DNA from: an uncultured Clostridia bacterium
Lineage (GTDB): Bacteria > Bacillota > Clostridia > Christensenellales > UBA1242
Assembly: GCA_944350015.1 (NCBI GenBank)
Contig: CALVNW010000001.1
Coordinates: forward strand, 179,183 to 217,132
Length of the DNA stretch: 37,950 nucleotides
Reading direction: 5' to 3'
Part shown: positions 10,764 to 19,274 of the stretch, piece after piece
Numbering within the stretch: the stretch's first letter is position 1
How the letters are laid out: every line of letters starts with the position of its first letter
Position numbers and translations under genes: made by a program
Notes under the pieces: generated by a model
The model's database searches: none
The model's input: only the letters and a program-made list of their open reading frames with translations
What the model was told of the DNA's origin: nothing

Positions 10764-12590
10764 TTATTTCAAATTTTCAGCATAGAAGAGATTTTTGAAT
10801 TTTACATTGTTTTCAAACAGCTCGTCAAAGGTGCCAATATCTTCAATCTTGCCATCCTCTAAAAAGAAAATCTTGTCAACATTGCGTATTGTTGAAAGAC
10901 GATGCGCCACGATTACAATGGTGCTTTTGCCTTTAAGCTTATCTATGCTATGTTTTATATCCTCTTGTGCAAAGTTGTCAAGCGAGCTTGTGCTTTCGTC
11001 AAATATAATGATAGGCGAGTTTCTAAGAAGTGCCCTTGCAATTGCAAGCCTCTGTTTTTGCCCGCCTGAAAGTTTAATACCACTTTCGCCAACTTTGGTG
11101 TCAAGCTTTTTAGGCAGTGACTGCACGAAGTCTTTAAGTGATGCTCTTTCAATGGCGCTTTCAAGTTCTTCGTCAGTTGCATCATTCTTGGCAAGAAGCA
11201 AGTTTTCTTTAATGGTCATATCAAATATGTAGGGGAACTGATTTACAAGCGAGATACATTTTCTAAGTGAAGGTTTGTCAAATTCCTTGATATCTATGCC
11301 GTCAATCAGCACTTGCCCGCCGTCTACGTCGTACATCTTAGACATTAAGTTGAGTATTGTTGACTTGCCAGAGCCCGACCTTCCAACAAATGCCACAGTG
11401 GCATATGCGTCAATCTTGAAAGAGAGGTTGTCAAAGATTTTATTGGTTGAGGCAACCTTTCGCTCAAGCTTATCTTTACCTTTCTTTTTCTTTTCATCAT
11501 CCTTAGGCTTTTCGTATTCAACGTAAGAGTATTCAACATTTTTAAATTCAATCGTGCCTTTTACATCTTCTACTTGCAAGCTTCCAAACTTTTCACATTC
11601 AAAGAGGTTGTCGTCAAAGATTGAGAAAATTCGTTCACTGCAAACCTTGATATCGGTGACAACGGTGAGAATTTCGCCAAGGTCCCAAACCAAGCCACGT
11701 ATATGGTCGTTGTTGGAGTAAATGAGCATAAAAGTTGCAAGCGAGATGGTGCCGATGTCAATAAAATACACACCTAATATGAGAAGTAGCACGCCCGCTA
11801 TCTCAATAAGGAGATTTCGCAGTGAGTAATAATTCATATTGACGGTTTCAAGGTGAGCGTTTGCCTTGGTGTAGCTACGGTAGTAATCTTTTGCAACTTT
11901 ATTGAGTGACTGCTCAAGTCCAAGCGATTTGATATCCTTTTCACTTCGCACAATCTCGGTGGTAAGCGAGTTTATCTTGTCACCTTTTTTAAATACATCT
12001 GCTCTTGCTTTTTTAAGGTATCTTGTTCTATAGATTTCAATGATAGTGCTAATTGAGATTATACCAAGTAGGGCAAGCCCGACATATAGATTAAGGCAGG
12101 CGATATATATCACCATAATTGCCGATGAGATGATTTCAGTTACAATATCGACGACATTAGATAGGTTTGACACAATTCGCTCAGGGTCATAGACTATGCG
12201 CTTAACAAACACACCGGTGTCGTTGTCGGCATAGGTCTTGGAGTTTAACTTAAACGCCTGATTTGCAAGGTCGATGTTAAGGTCAGCCATAATTGCATTT
12301 GCATACTTATTGTATAAAAGCCCAGATACATACCAGCATATTCTTCGCACAAGATAGAGCCCGCCAACTATGCCAAGACAAATTATAGCATTTTTATAGA
12401 CGGCAGTCGTGATAAGCTCAATTGCACGCGCAAGGATGATTGTCATAAATATGTTGCATCCGCAGGCGATAACGTACACAAACATATAGGCAAAAATACC
12501 TAGTTTATACTTGCCTAAATAATTTGTCAGCTTTTTTCTGTCTTTAGTTTCATTTTTATTTTTTAATTTATTATTAATATTTTCTTTCAT
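10764..12590 (-). CDS. ABC exporter, fused permease and ATPase
   Basis: This 608-residue half-transporter has an N-terminal six-segment membrane domain (about residues 25-310) and a nucleotide-binding domain from about 350. Walker A is GRSGSGKST near 403, the signature LSGGQKQRLAIARALL near 502, Walker B IIIFDESTSSLD near 527 and the switch histidine VAHRLSTI near 558. A lysine-rich insertion (KPKDDEKKKKGKDK) lies at the start of the ATPase domain. Exporters of this type pump drugs, peptides or lipids. Only one half is encoded, so it would form a homodimer or pair with a distant partner. Expression is probably controlled by the leader peptide and attenuator just upstream; the ribosome site GGAGG sits inside the terminator hairpin. 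Confidence 0.93.
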   Translation of the reverse strand: MKENINNKLKNKNETKDRKKLTNYLGKYKLGIFAYMFVYVIACGCNIFMTIILARAIELITTAVYKNAIICLGIVGGLYLVRRICWYVSGLLYNKYANAIMADLNIDLANQAFKLNSKTYADNDTGVFVKRIVYDPERIVSNLSNVVDIVTEIISSAIMVIYIACLNLYVGLALLGIISISTIIEIYRTRYLKKARADVFKKGDKINSLTTEIVRSEKDIKSLGLEQSLNKVAKDYYRSYTKANAHLETVNMNYYSLRNLLIEIAGVLLLILGVYFIDIGTISLATFMLIYSNNDHIRGLVWDLGEILTVVTDIKVCSERIFSIFDDNLFECEKFGSLQVEDVKGTIEFKNVEYSYVEYEKPKDDEKKKKGKDKLERKVASTNKIFDNLSFKIDAYATVAFVGRSGSGKSTILNLMSKMYDVDGGQVLIDGIDIKEFDKPSLRKCISLVNQFPYIFDMTIKENLLLAKNDATDEELESAIERASLKDFVQSLPKKLDTKVGESGIKLSGGQKQRLAIARALLRNSPIIIFDESTSSLDNFAQEDIKHSIDKLKGKSTIVIVAHRLSTIRNVDKIFFLEDGKIEDIGTFDELFENNVKFKNLFYAENLK

Positions 12591-12595
12591 AAAAA

Positions 12596-12622
12596 AACCT
12601 CCGTAAATTGCCTACGAAGGTT
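12596..12622 (-). terminator. Attenuator hairpin enclosing the ABC exporter ribosome site
   Basis: On the minus strand AACCTTCGTA (12622-12613) pairs with TACGGAGGTT (12605-12596), 10 bp with one G-T pair and a 7-nt loop, then a T run that touches the ATG at 12590. The ribosome site GGAGG is in the 3' arm, so the fold can stop transcription and also hide translation. Competing partner: TACGAATGGT at 12682-12673 inside the leader ORF. Confidence 0.8.
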
Positions 12623-12654
12623 TCAACGAAAAAGTAATTCTTGAGTGCTAAAAA

Positions 12655-12726
12655 TTATATCTCAAAGCTAAGACCATTCGTATGGCATATTTTTGTTATT
12701 AAGTTAAGTAAAGTTAAATTTTCCAT
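12655..12726 (-). CDS. 23-residue leader peptide of the ABC exporter attenuator
   Basis: ATG at 12726 is preceded by AAAAGGAG at 10-nt spacing. The peptide begins MENLTLLNL, continues ITKICHTNG and ends LSFEI. The RNA around it carries the control elements. AGACCATT next to the ribosome site (12738-12731) can pair with AATGGTCT (12678-12671) inside the ORF. The overlapping TACGAATGGT (12682-12673) can instead pair with ACCTTCGTA (12621-12613), the 5' arm of the terminator. A ribosome early in the ORF would free the second pairing and allow read-through. This is the logic known for BmrB ahead of the BmrCD multidrug exporter in Bacillus subtilis; sequence similarity to BmrB is not claimed. Confidence 0.7.
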   Translation of the reverse strand: MENLTLLNLITKICHTNGLSFEI

Positions 12727-12822
12727 TTCAAATGGTCTCCTTTTGTTAAATTTTTTACTTATTTTTATCGACATTATTATATTAAACTTGCTTGCAAGGG
12801 TGAGGCTGATGTTTATACATAC

Positions 12823-12900
12823 TATGTGATGAGCGGGCAAAGCGCGCAAATTCGTTAGAATTTATAAAATTTTATGGCAATAAAATTTTAACATCACATA
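12823..12900 (-). repeat. Three-armed repeat element, copy B (inverted)
   Basis: Read on the minus strand the outer stem is TATGTGATG/CATCACATA. Arm 1 is AAAATTTTAT/ATAAAATTTT, arm 2 AAATTC/GAATTT with loop TAAC, and arm 3 GCGCGC/GCCCGC with loop TTT (5 of 6 pairs). It aligns to copy A along nearly its whole length; only the third arm is replaced by a different hairpin. It lies upstream of the attenuator region and downstream of metG. Confidence 0.8.
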
Positions 12901-13000
12901 ATATATAATAAACCCAAAATTTTAAAATGTCAATACTTTTTTTAAAAAAATAAAAATATTTTTTGTTAAATAATTTATATCTCGTCTTTTATTGATATTA

Positions 13001-15007
13001 TTACGCCTGATTTTTCTTTGCAAGCTCATCAAGCTGAGATTGGTGACGTTTAAAGAAGTCCTCTTTTGGTTTAAGCTCTTTTAATGTGCCACCTCTAGAG
13101 CGGTCAAGCACACTTTCATACTTTCCAAATATGTTTGCCCAGTCAAAGCATAGGTCTTTGTTAAAGCCGATATAGTCTGCAACGTTTTCGGTTCCGCTTG
13201 GCGCGATAGGGTGGAGAAGGGTGTTAGCAACAAAAATCATCTGCATTGTGTTGGCAGTTAGGTGACCTAGTTTTTCTTCTGTCACGCAGTTATTTATCTC
13301 TTTAACCCAATATTTGTTAATATTTCGAATAAACACGTCAAGGGCATTGAAAACTTGATGGAACTTTTTGTCGTACATAAACCTTTCAACGTCAAGGATA
13401 GCTTTTTTGCACTCTTCCATCGTGCTTGCGTCAATCGATGACCTTGGAAGCACTCCGTCAAAATGCGCTTGAGTAGAATAGAATACAGTACGTAAAATTC
13501 GGTTGTAAACATTGGTGAGAAGGTTACCTTCTTTAACTACAGGGTCAATCTCATCGTCTGACGCCTCGCTATCAAATGCTTTAGGCGAGAGAGAAACGTT
13601 GTTGTTTGCAAGGTTCATTGCAAGGAAATGCATTCTAATTTGCTCGGCAGTGTAATGCTCTAAAAATTCGTTAGCCATTGGAGGCTTTACAGAACCAGAG
13701 GAACTTGCCTTTTTGTTCATATAGAGTATTGATTTGATAGGGTTAATCTTGGTAAGCTGAAGTTGACCTTTTTCTGGATTTAAAAGGGGATGAGAGCCCT
13801 GCGTGTAAAGCCACATTGCTTGCTGGGCAGGACCATAAAAGTATAAGTTATCTTCGCCTAAGAATTGATATACTTGAGCGTCTGGGTCTGCCCAATATTT
13901 TTGCCATTCGTTCTCATCAAAACCTTTGCTTTCAAGATAGGTCTTTGTAAATGAAATAGGCGCCCAAAGGCTTTCTGGCCAAACGTAGAAGGTCTGTCCC
14001 TCAATTCCATCAATGGTAGGGCAAGGTACACCCCAATCAATGTTGCCTGTAAGGCGGAAAGGTGTGAGGGTCTTGCCTGTTCTATATCTGATTGAATGCT
14101 TTGCAAGTATCTCACAGGCGGTCTCTCTATCCTCAAGCTTGTCAAACACAATGGTTTTTGGTGCCTTCTCACCGCGCTCAATCTCGGTGAATGGTGGAAG
14201 GGTGTCCTTAACCTTATCAAACTCGTCAAAATAGTCTCGCTTGATATATATTTCAGGCTTTTTAAAGAACTCTTTTATCTCTTTGACCATAAACTGCGGA
14301 GTGTCGCTCTTTCTATCGATAGAATTTATCCACTCGTTCAAAATTTCGGTGCAATTTTCAAGATTAAAATAAAGATTTTCAACCTTAACAAGCACTGGCT
14401 TTTCACCGCTGAGTGTGCTGACTGGGTCGATGAGGTCTTGAGGAAGATATTGATGCCCAAGGTCGCACTCGTCAGCATATCCCTTTTCGCTTTGACAGTT
14501 GTCGATAGGACATTTGCCGACAACTTGCCTTCCATTTAAGAGACATTTATGTTTTGTGTCATAAAACTGATAGGATGAGTGCTTTGACACCATTCCATTT
14601 TGATAGAGTTTTTCTATAAACCATTTGCTGACATCTTTGTGAACTACGCTTGCTCGTCCAATCGCCGAGCCACCATAAAAGTTAAAGGAAACCTCGAACC
14701 TGTCAAGAACTTCCTTTTGCTTGTTATGATTTTCTGTAACATAGTCAAGCATTGATTTGTCTTTGCATTTGCCTTCTTCTTGAAGTTTTCTATAAGCCTC
14801 AATAACAGGTGAGCCGTAGCAGTCCGTTCCTGAAACGTATATGACGTTGTCCTTCCCAATTCTGTCTCTTAAAAAGCGGGCAAAAACATCGGCACGAAGT
14901 ATCATACCAAGATGACCAAAATGTAATAACTTGTTACCATATGGCATACCTGAGGTAACAACTGCTTTTTTAGGAAATTGTGGTCTCGGTTTAACAAATT
15001 TGTCCAT
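13001..15007 (-). CDS. metG: Methionyl-tRNA synthetase, divergent form
   Basis: The 668-residue class I synthetase charges tRNA-Met. The HIGH motif is HFGH at residues 29-32 within GMPYGNKLLHFGHLG, followed by YVSGTDCYGSP. A Cys-rich knuckle (KCPIDNCQSEKGYADEC) sits in the connective peptide, its last pair altered to CDLGH. The usual KMSKS loop is KKASSSGS at about residue 430, lacking the second lysine of KMSKS. The anticodon-binding helical domain follows (HFLAMNLANNNVSLS). There is no C-terminal EMAP-type tRNA-binding domain. The ATG has an AAGGAGA site. It is transcribed alone; the 355 bp upstream hold repeat copy C and no gene. Confidence 0.88.
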   Translation of the reverse strand: MDKFVKPRPQFPKKAVVTSGMPYGNKLLHFGHLGMILRADVFARFLRDRIGKDNVIYVSGTDCYGSPVIEAYRKLQEEGKCKDKSMLDYVTENHNKQKEVLDRFEVSFNFYGGSAIGRASVVHKDVSKWFIEKLYQNGMVSKHSSYQFYDTKHKCLLNGRQVVGKCPIDNCQSEKGYADECDLGHQYLPQDLIDPVSTLSGEKPVLVKVENLYFNLENCTEILNEWINSIDRKSDTPQFMVKEIKEFFKKPEIYIKRDYFDEFDKVKDTLPPFTEIERGEKAPKTIVFDKLEDRETACEILAKHSIRYRTGKTLTPFRLTGNIDWGVPCPTIDGIEGQTFYVWPESLWAPISFTKTYLESKGFDENEWQKYWADPDAQVYQFLGEDNLYFYGPAQQAMWLYTQGSHPLLNPEKGQLQLTKINPIKSILYMNKKASSSGSVKPPMANEFLEHYTAEQIRMHFLAMNLANNNVSLSPKAFDSEASDDEIDPVVKEGNLLTNVYNRILRTVFYSTQAHFDGVLPRSSIDASTMEECKKAILDVERFMYDKKFHQVFNALDVFIRNINKYWVKEINNCVTEEKLGHLTANTMQMIFVANTLLHPIAPSGTENVADYIGFNKDLCFDWANIFGKYESVLDRSRGGTLKELKPKEDFFKRHQSQLDELAKKNQA

Positions 15008-15139
15008 ATTTTTCTCCTTGTTGTGAAAGTAGGTTGTGTATTATTAAGATGGTGTAATGTGAATAGTTTAAGAGCGGGTTGCGCTCTTGTATTTTCTGTT
15101 GCGAGGTAGACGCTTAATATTGTCTGTTTTACTCAGCAA

Positions 15140-15236
15140 GGGCGCAAAGTCAAATTTTAAACTTTGGTTTAAAATTTGCTTTCGCTTAAAGCTTTAAGCG
15201 AAAGCGCTTGCCTTGAGGCAAGCGGACTTTGCGCCC
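15140..15236 (+). repeat. Three-armed repeat element, copy C
   Basis: The outer stem GGGCGCAAAGTC (15140-15151) pairs exactly with GACTTTGCGCCC (15225-15236). Arm 1 is CAAATTTTAAAC/GTTTAAAATTTG with loop TTTG. Arm 2 is a perfect 28-nt palindrome (15178-15205) whose half is GCTTTCGCTTAAAG. Arm 3 is GCTTGCC/GGCAAGC with loop TTGA (15206-15223). Essentially every base lies in a stem or a tight loop. It is in the non-coding gap between metG and sigH. Confidence 0.9.
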
Positions 15237-15363
15237 TCAGTCCAAACCTTATCACTAAACCCATCTTGCCATCATTTTCACTAATAATACATCAATCTAA
15301 AACTTATGTCAAACATATCATAAATTTTATATAAAATAATGCAAAAATAAATGATAAAAAAAC

Positions 15364-15948
15364 TTAAATTTGTTTTAAAAATGAAAGCTTACTCTTTATT
15401 CGCGAAAGTGCATTGTCAACACTTTTCTTGCTGATATTGCATTTTTCTGATATCTCGTTATAACTGTAACCTTTTAGATAGAGCGACAGTACCTTAAGCT
15501 CAAGCTTTGATAGCGTCTGCCTTATTTTATCCATTATCTCGTCTATTCGCTCTTTTTCAAGGATACGCTCGTCAGGCGAAGGGAGTTCGGACGGGAATAT
15601 CACTTCGGTTTTTTCCTCGTCATCTTCGCTGTTAAGCTGGTCGATTATTGGCAGTGCAGAGGATAAAATCTTGTTTTTTTCACTGCTTGCCACTCGTACC
15701 GCACTTTGAATTTGATGTTTTATGCAGGTGCTAGCGAAGGTTTTAAAGGAGGCACTCTTGCCATTGTAATGCATAATCGCCTTATACAGCCCAATCATAC
15801 CTTCTTGCACGATATCCTCCATATCACCACCAGTGAGAAAGTAACTTCGCGCAATTTGGTTAACAAGCGACTTGTACTTTTTCAGTAGTTCGTTTAGCGC
15901 GCTCTCTTGCCCCTGTTGTGCCATACCCACAAGTTCTTCATCGGTCAT
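15364..15948 (-). CDS. sigH: SigH-type RNA polymerase sigma factor
   Basis: The 194-residue sigma-70-family factor resembles Spo0H/SigH of Bacillus, which directs early stationary-phase and sporulation genes. Region 2 reads NQIARSYFLTGGDMEDIVQEGMIGL (about residues 31-55) and FKTFASTCIKHQIQSAVR, the core-binding and -10 recognition helices. Region 4 ends LKGYSYNEISEKCNISKKSVDNALSRIKSKL, a helix-turn-helix for the -35 box. AAAGGAGC precedes the ATG. In B. subtilis sigH follows rlmB and precedes rpmG-secE-nusG; here rlmB is upstream as expected but rpmG is 19 kb away. Repeat copies C and D flank the gene on both sides. Confidence 0.88.
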   Translation of the reverse strand: MTDEELVGMAQQGQESALNELLKKYKSLVNQIARSYFLTGGDMEDIVQEGMIGLYKAIMHYNGKSASFKTFASTCIKHQIQSAVRVASSEKNKILSSALPIIDQLNSEDDEEKTEVIFPSELPSPDERILEKERIDEIMDKIRQTLSKLELKVLSLYLKGYSYNEISEKCNISKKSVDNALSRIKSKLSFLKQI

Positions 15949-16000
15949 TTATTGCTCCTTTGTTTTTGTTTTAATTGATTATTTGTGAATCAAATGGGGT

Positions 16001-16091
16001 GGGCGGAAGTCAAATTTTAAACATCCGTTTAAAATTTGGTTTTGCCTTTCGGCAAAACTGCTCGCAAAGCTTTGCGAGCGGACTTCCGCCT
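16001..16091 (+). repeat. Three-armed repeat element, copy D
   Basis: The outer stem GGCGGAAGTC (16002-16011) pairs with GACTTCCGCC (16081-16090), plus a G-T pair outside. Arm 1 has the same stem as copy C, CAAATTTTAAAC/GTTTAAAATTTG, with loop ATCC. Arm 2 is GTTTTGCC/GGCAAAAC with loop TTTC; arm 3 is the palindrome with half GCTCGCAAAG (16060-16079). Arms 2 and 3 and the outer stem differ in sequence from copy C but all remain paired. It lies between rlmB and sigH, in direct orientation to copy C. Confidence 0.9.
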
Positions 16092-16124
16092 CTCATAGAA
16101 AAATCCAGTCTACTTGTAACAAAC

Positions 16125-16853
16125 TCAGCCAAGCCTTCTTCTTAATATTTCAAAGATGACAATACCGCAGGCAACTGATGCGTTCAGCGAGTTTACCTTG
16201 CCTCTAAGCGGAAGGGAAAGCGTGCCGTCACAGTAGGATAGAAGCGACTGCCTTATGCCGAACCCTTCAGAGCCAATCACGATGGCAGTTGGCAAATTGA
16301 AGTCCTTTTGACAAGAGTAGATATCTTCGCCACTTGCTTCGCACCCGTACACAAAAACGCCTTTATCTTTGAGGTAGCTTATCGCGTCCTTAAGGTTGGT
16401 CACCTTGGCTATAAGCATATTTGAAATTGCGCCCGTGCTAGTGCGAATAACCGTTTCATTGACCTGCACAGCGCGATTTTTAGGTATGATTATGCCGTCA
16501 ACACCAGCACATTCACAAGAACGGATGATGGCACCAAAGTTGTGCGGGTCCTCAAGTCCGTCAAGTAAGACAATTAGTGGCGCACTGCCTTTGCTTTTTG
16601 CTTTGTTTAATATGTCGTCAAGCTCGCAGTAATCAAAGTCAACACTGTCGGCAATGTAGCCTTGATGATGAGAAGTCTTTGACTTTTTGTCAAGAAAAAC
16701 CCTTGGCACAAACTCAAACTTTATCTTGTTCTGCACGGCAAGATTGATAATCTCATCCTTTCGTCCTTGATAGTTTTTATCGACGAAAATTTTGTTTATT
16801 GTAATCTTGGCATCGATAGCCTGCTTGATAGCATTTTTACCTTCTATATACAT
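16125..16853 (-). CDS. rlmB: 23S rRNA (guanosine-2'-O)-methyltransferase RlmB / TrmH family
   Basis: The 242-residue SPOUT methyltransferase has an N-terminal L30e-like substrate-binding domain (MYIEGKNAIKQAIDAK) and a C-terminal knotted domain. The three motifs are LDGLEDPHNFGAIIRS (about residues 97-112), VIGSEGFGI, and PLRGKVNSLNASVACGI, whose Asn-Ser-Leu-Asn is typical of ribose methyltransferases. The start at 16853 has AGAGG at good spacing and matches family length; the frame is open to 16931, but that adds unrelated residues without a ribosome site. Context: mrnC upstream and sigH downstream, the Bacillus order, though with the gaps enlarged by structured DNA and without the yacP gene. 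Confidence 0.92.
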   Translation of the reverse strand: MYIEGKNAIKQAIDAKITINKIFVDKNYQGRKDEIINLAVQNKIKFEFVPRVFLDKKSKTSHHQGYIADSVDFDYCELDDILNKAKSKGSAPLIVLLDGLEDPHNFGAIIRSCECAGVDGIIIPKNRAVQVNETVIRTSTGAISNMLIAKVTNLKDAISYLKDKGVFVYGCEASGEDIYSCQKDFNLPTAIVIGSEGFGIRQSLLSYCDGTLSLPLRGKVNSLNASVACGIVIFEILRRRLG

Positions 16854-17145
16854 TTTAACCTCTTTATTATGACAAAAAATTAGATGTCTAAAAACACCTA
16901 ATATTTTACATATTTTAAAGGCATTTGTCAATCAAAGTGGTGTTGATTATTTTAGGCTCTGTAAAAGGAGATAGTTTATTATTAAAAATGTGTTAATTTT
17001 TTTTAATAACGTTTTATTATTAAATTGCATTTTTTATCTATTTGCACTTAGTTCTATTATTTACCTAATTTTATTATTTGAGTAGGTGAGCCAAAAAGCC
17101 CTATACTTTTTTACTAAAATCTTTAATGCTTTCTAAAAGGATATT

Positions 17146-17535
17146 TTACAAGGTCACCGATAAATTTAGTATTTGCTCAAGCCTATCCTTGTCACCTTTA
17201 AGATAAAGGTAGCCAATTAGCGCCTCAAACGCGGTTGCATATAAATAGTCGGCATAGCTTGCATTCTTGGCACTGTGCTTAGGCTTTGCATTTCTTGCTC
17301 GCCTTACAATTTCGCACTCATCCTCACTAAGAAGTGGAGTGATTTCTTTTAAAACGCGTGCTTGCGTTGAGGCTTTACAAAATTTAGACGCACGCCCATT
17401 GTAGCTGTCCATTTTGCTCGGTTGGGTGCTCAGCACATACCTTCTTACAAACAGCGTGTGAACGCTGTCACCAATGAAGGCAAGAGGTAACAAGTTCGAT
17501 TTTAAAATTTGTTCTAACAATGCTTTATCTTCCAT
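17146..17535 (-). CDS. mrnC: Mini-ribonuclease III
   Basis: This 129-residue RNase III-like protein without a dsRNA-binding domain is the enzyme that matures 23S rRNA ends in Bacillus. The fold is seen in LAFIGDSVHTLFVRRYV (metal-binding Asp near residue 23), KPKHSAKNASYADYLYATAFEALIGYLYL (catalytic Glu near residue 108), and its short length. AAAGGG precedes the ATG. It begins immediately after the last unit of the repeat array that follows ychF, so its leader contains repeat DNA. A gap of 292 bp separates it from the rlmB start at 16853, with no element recognised in it. Confidence 0.9.
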   Translation of the reverse strand: MEDKALLEQILKSNLLPLAFIGDSVHTLFVRRYVLSTQPSKMDSYNGRASKFCKASTQARVLKEITPLLSEDECEIVRRARNAKPKHSAKNASYADYLYATAFEALIGYLYLKGDKDRLEQILNLSVTL

Positions 17536-17544
17536 AAAAACCCT

Positions 17545-18039
17545 TTTAAAAGAAAATTACAGTTACACCAAACGATACATCGCCCAGTGTAAGGCTGGTG
17601 CAAACTAAGTTTGGGTGTCGTCGACACCTTTTTCATTGAATTACACTACGATGGACCAAGGTATAGCTAAATAACAGATACACTAAACGATAATCGCCCA
17701 GCGTAAGGCTGGTGCAAACTAAGTTTGCCGGACCAAGGTGCAATTAAATTACAGATACACTCAACGATAATGGCCAAACCTAAGGTTGGCGCCCAGCGTA
17801 AGGCTTATTAAATTTGGATGTTTTAAACATTTGCCCGGGCGGACCAAGGTAAAGTTAAATTACAGATACACCAAACGATACTGATGCAAACTAAGTTCGT
17901 CGGACCAAGGTATAACAAAACAACAGTTGCACTCAACGATACTTCGCCAAGCCCCTGGGCTTGCAACCTAAGTTTGCCGGACCAAGGTAAAGTTAAATAA
18001 CAGGTACACTCAACGATACTGATGCAAACTAAGTTTGCC
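17545..18039 (-). repeat. Array of six hairpin-bearing repeat units after ychF
   Basis: Read on the minus strand, units start at the ychF stop codon and end in CCTTGGTCC. Boundaries are 18039-17979 (61 bp), 17978-17902 (77), 17901-17841 (61), 17840-17730 (111), 17729-17653 (77) and a last unit to about 17545. Each has a variable hairpin (GCAAAC-TTA-GTTTGC, AAGCCC/GGGCTT, GCCTTACGCTGGGC, GTGTCGACGACAC and others) followed by a constant stretch like TATCGTTTGGTGTATCTG. The longer units hold two hairpins. The units match the array after secA, in the same orientation relative to the upstream gene. Confidence 0.88.
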
Positions 18040-19133
18040 TAGACGTTGAAGCGGAAGAGCATTACATCGCCATCTTGGACTATGTAATCTTTGCCCTCTA
18101 TGCGCACCTTGCCTTTTTCTTTGGCTTTGATAAAGGAGCCTGCCTCAACAAGGTCATTATATGACACAACCTCGGCTTTAATAAATCCTTTCTCAAAATC
18201 GGTGTGTATCTTGCCAGAAGCTTGTGGCGCTTTGGTACCTTTTTTAATGGTCCAAGCTCGCACTTCCTTCTCACCAGCGGTTAGGAAGGACATAAGCCCA
18301 AGTAGGTCATAACTTGCACTGACAAGCTTTTCAAGCCCGCTCTCTTTTATGCCAAGTTCCTCTTTGAATATCTCACGCTCACTAGGCTCAAGCCCTGCAA
18401 GCTCTTCTTCAATCTTGGCGCTAAGCACAATGACCTTTGCATTTTCGCCCTTAGCAAAAGCTTTGACAGCTTGAACAAACTTGTTGTCCTCTTTGCCCAC
18501 ATCGTCCTCACTGATGTTGGCAACATAGATGACAGGCTTTGCAGTTAAAAGCTGAAAGTTTTTCAAAAGTTTCTCTTCATCTTCATTTTGCACTTGCACA
18601 CTTCTTGCCGGTTTGTTATTCTCAAGGGCATTTTTGAGCCTTTCAAGTAGAGAAAGGGCGGTAATTAAACTCTTATCGCCAGTCTTGACAAGTTTGGCGT
18701 TCTTTTCGTATAACTTGGTCACTTGCTCAAGGTCGGCAAGCGCAAGCTCAAGATTGATTATTTCAATATCACGCAGAGGGTCAATTGAGCCATTTACGTG
18801 AATGATTTTTTCGTTTTCAAAACACCTTACAACGTGCACAATGGCGTCAACTTCACGAATATGACTTAGAAACTTGTTACCAAGTCCTTCACCTTTGCTC
18901 GCACCAGCAACCAGCCCTGCAATATCGACAAACTCGATAGAGGCGGGTGTAATCTTCAAGGTATTATACATTTTACCAAGCACCTCAAGCCTCTCGTCTG
19001 GAACGTCAACAATGCCAACATTTGGCTCAATCGTGCAGAAAGGATAGTTCGCACTTTGCGCGCCAGCATTTGTAATAGCATTAAAAAGAGTGCTTTTTCC
19101 AACATTAGGAAGTCCTACAACACCAATTTTCAT
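18039..19133 (-). CDS. ychF: YchF/Ola1-family P-loop NTPase
   Basis: The 364-residue Obg-related NTPase of the translation GTPase class prefers ATP in studied members and associates with ribosomes. It begins [42 protein letters not shown], the diagnostic YchF start. [28 protein letters not shown] is the G3 region. The helical arm is mid-protein and the TGS domain ends [16 protein letters not shown]. Length is normal. AAAGGAT precedes the ATG. The TAG stop abuts the first hairpin of the repeat array. The protein also acts in stress responses in other bacteria; nothing here shows its partners. Confidence 0.95.
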   Translation of the reverse strand: MKIGVVGLPNVGKSTLFNAITNAGAQSANYPFCTIEPNVGIVDVPDERLEVLGKMYNTLKITPASIEFVDIAGLVAGASKGEGLGNKFLSHIREVDAIVHVVRCFENEKIIHVNGSIDPLRDIEIINLELALADLEQVTKLYEKNAKLVKTGDKSLITALSLLERLKNALENNKPARSVQVQNEDEEKLLKNFQLLTAKPVIYVANISEDDVGKEDNKFVQAVKAFAKGENAKVIVLSAKIEEELAGLEPSEREIFKEELGIKESGLEKLVSASYDLLGLMSFLTAGEKEVRAWTIKKGTKAPQASGKIHTDFEKGFIKAEVVSYNDLVEAGSFIKAKEKGKVRIEGKDYIVQDGDVMLFRFNV

Positions 19134-19274
19134 AAAAATAATCCTTTTAATCTAATAAAGTCTATATAAGTATAGCATTTAAAGAGAATATAGTAAAGTT
19201 AAATTTTAATTTTTAGTAAACAAAATTGTCAAGCTAGAAGAAATTAAATTATTATTAAATTGTCAAATAAATGA

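Noticed and set aside
15008..15363. T-box leader upstream of metG
   Set aside because: No T-box consensus or terminator/antiterminator pair is visible; the gap holds repeat copy C.
16932..17145. A yacP-like gene between rlmB and mrnC or rlmB and sigH as in Bacillus
   Set aside because: No reading frame of suitable length; the gaps hold only AT-rich DNA and repeat copy D.
17545..18039. Repeat arrays considered as CRISPR
   Set aside because: Units are head-to-tail with variable hairpins rather than identical repeats with unique spacers, lengths vary from 61 to 111 bp, and no cas gene is present.
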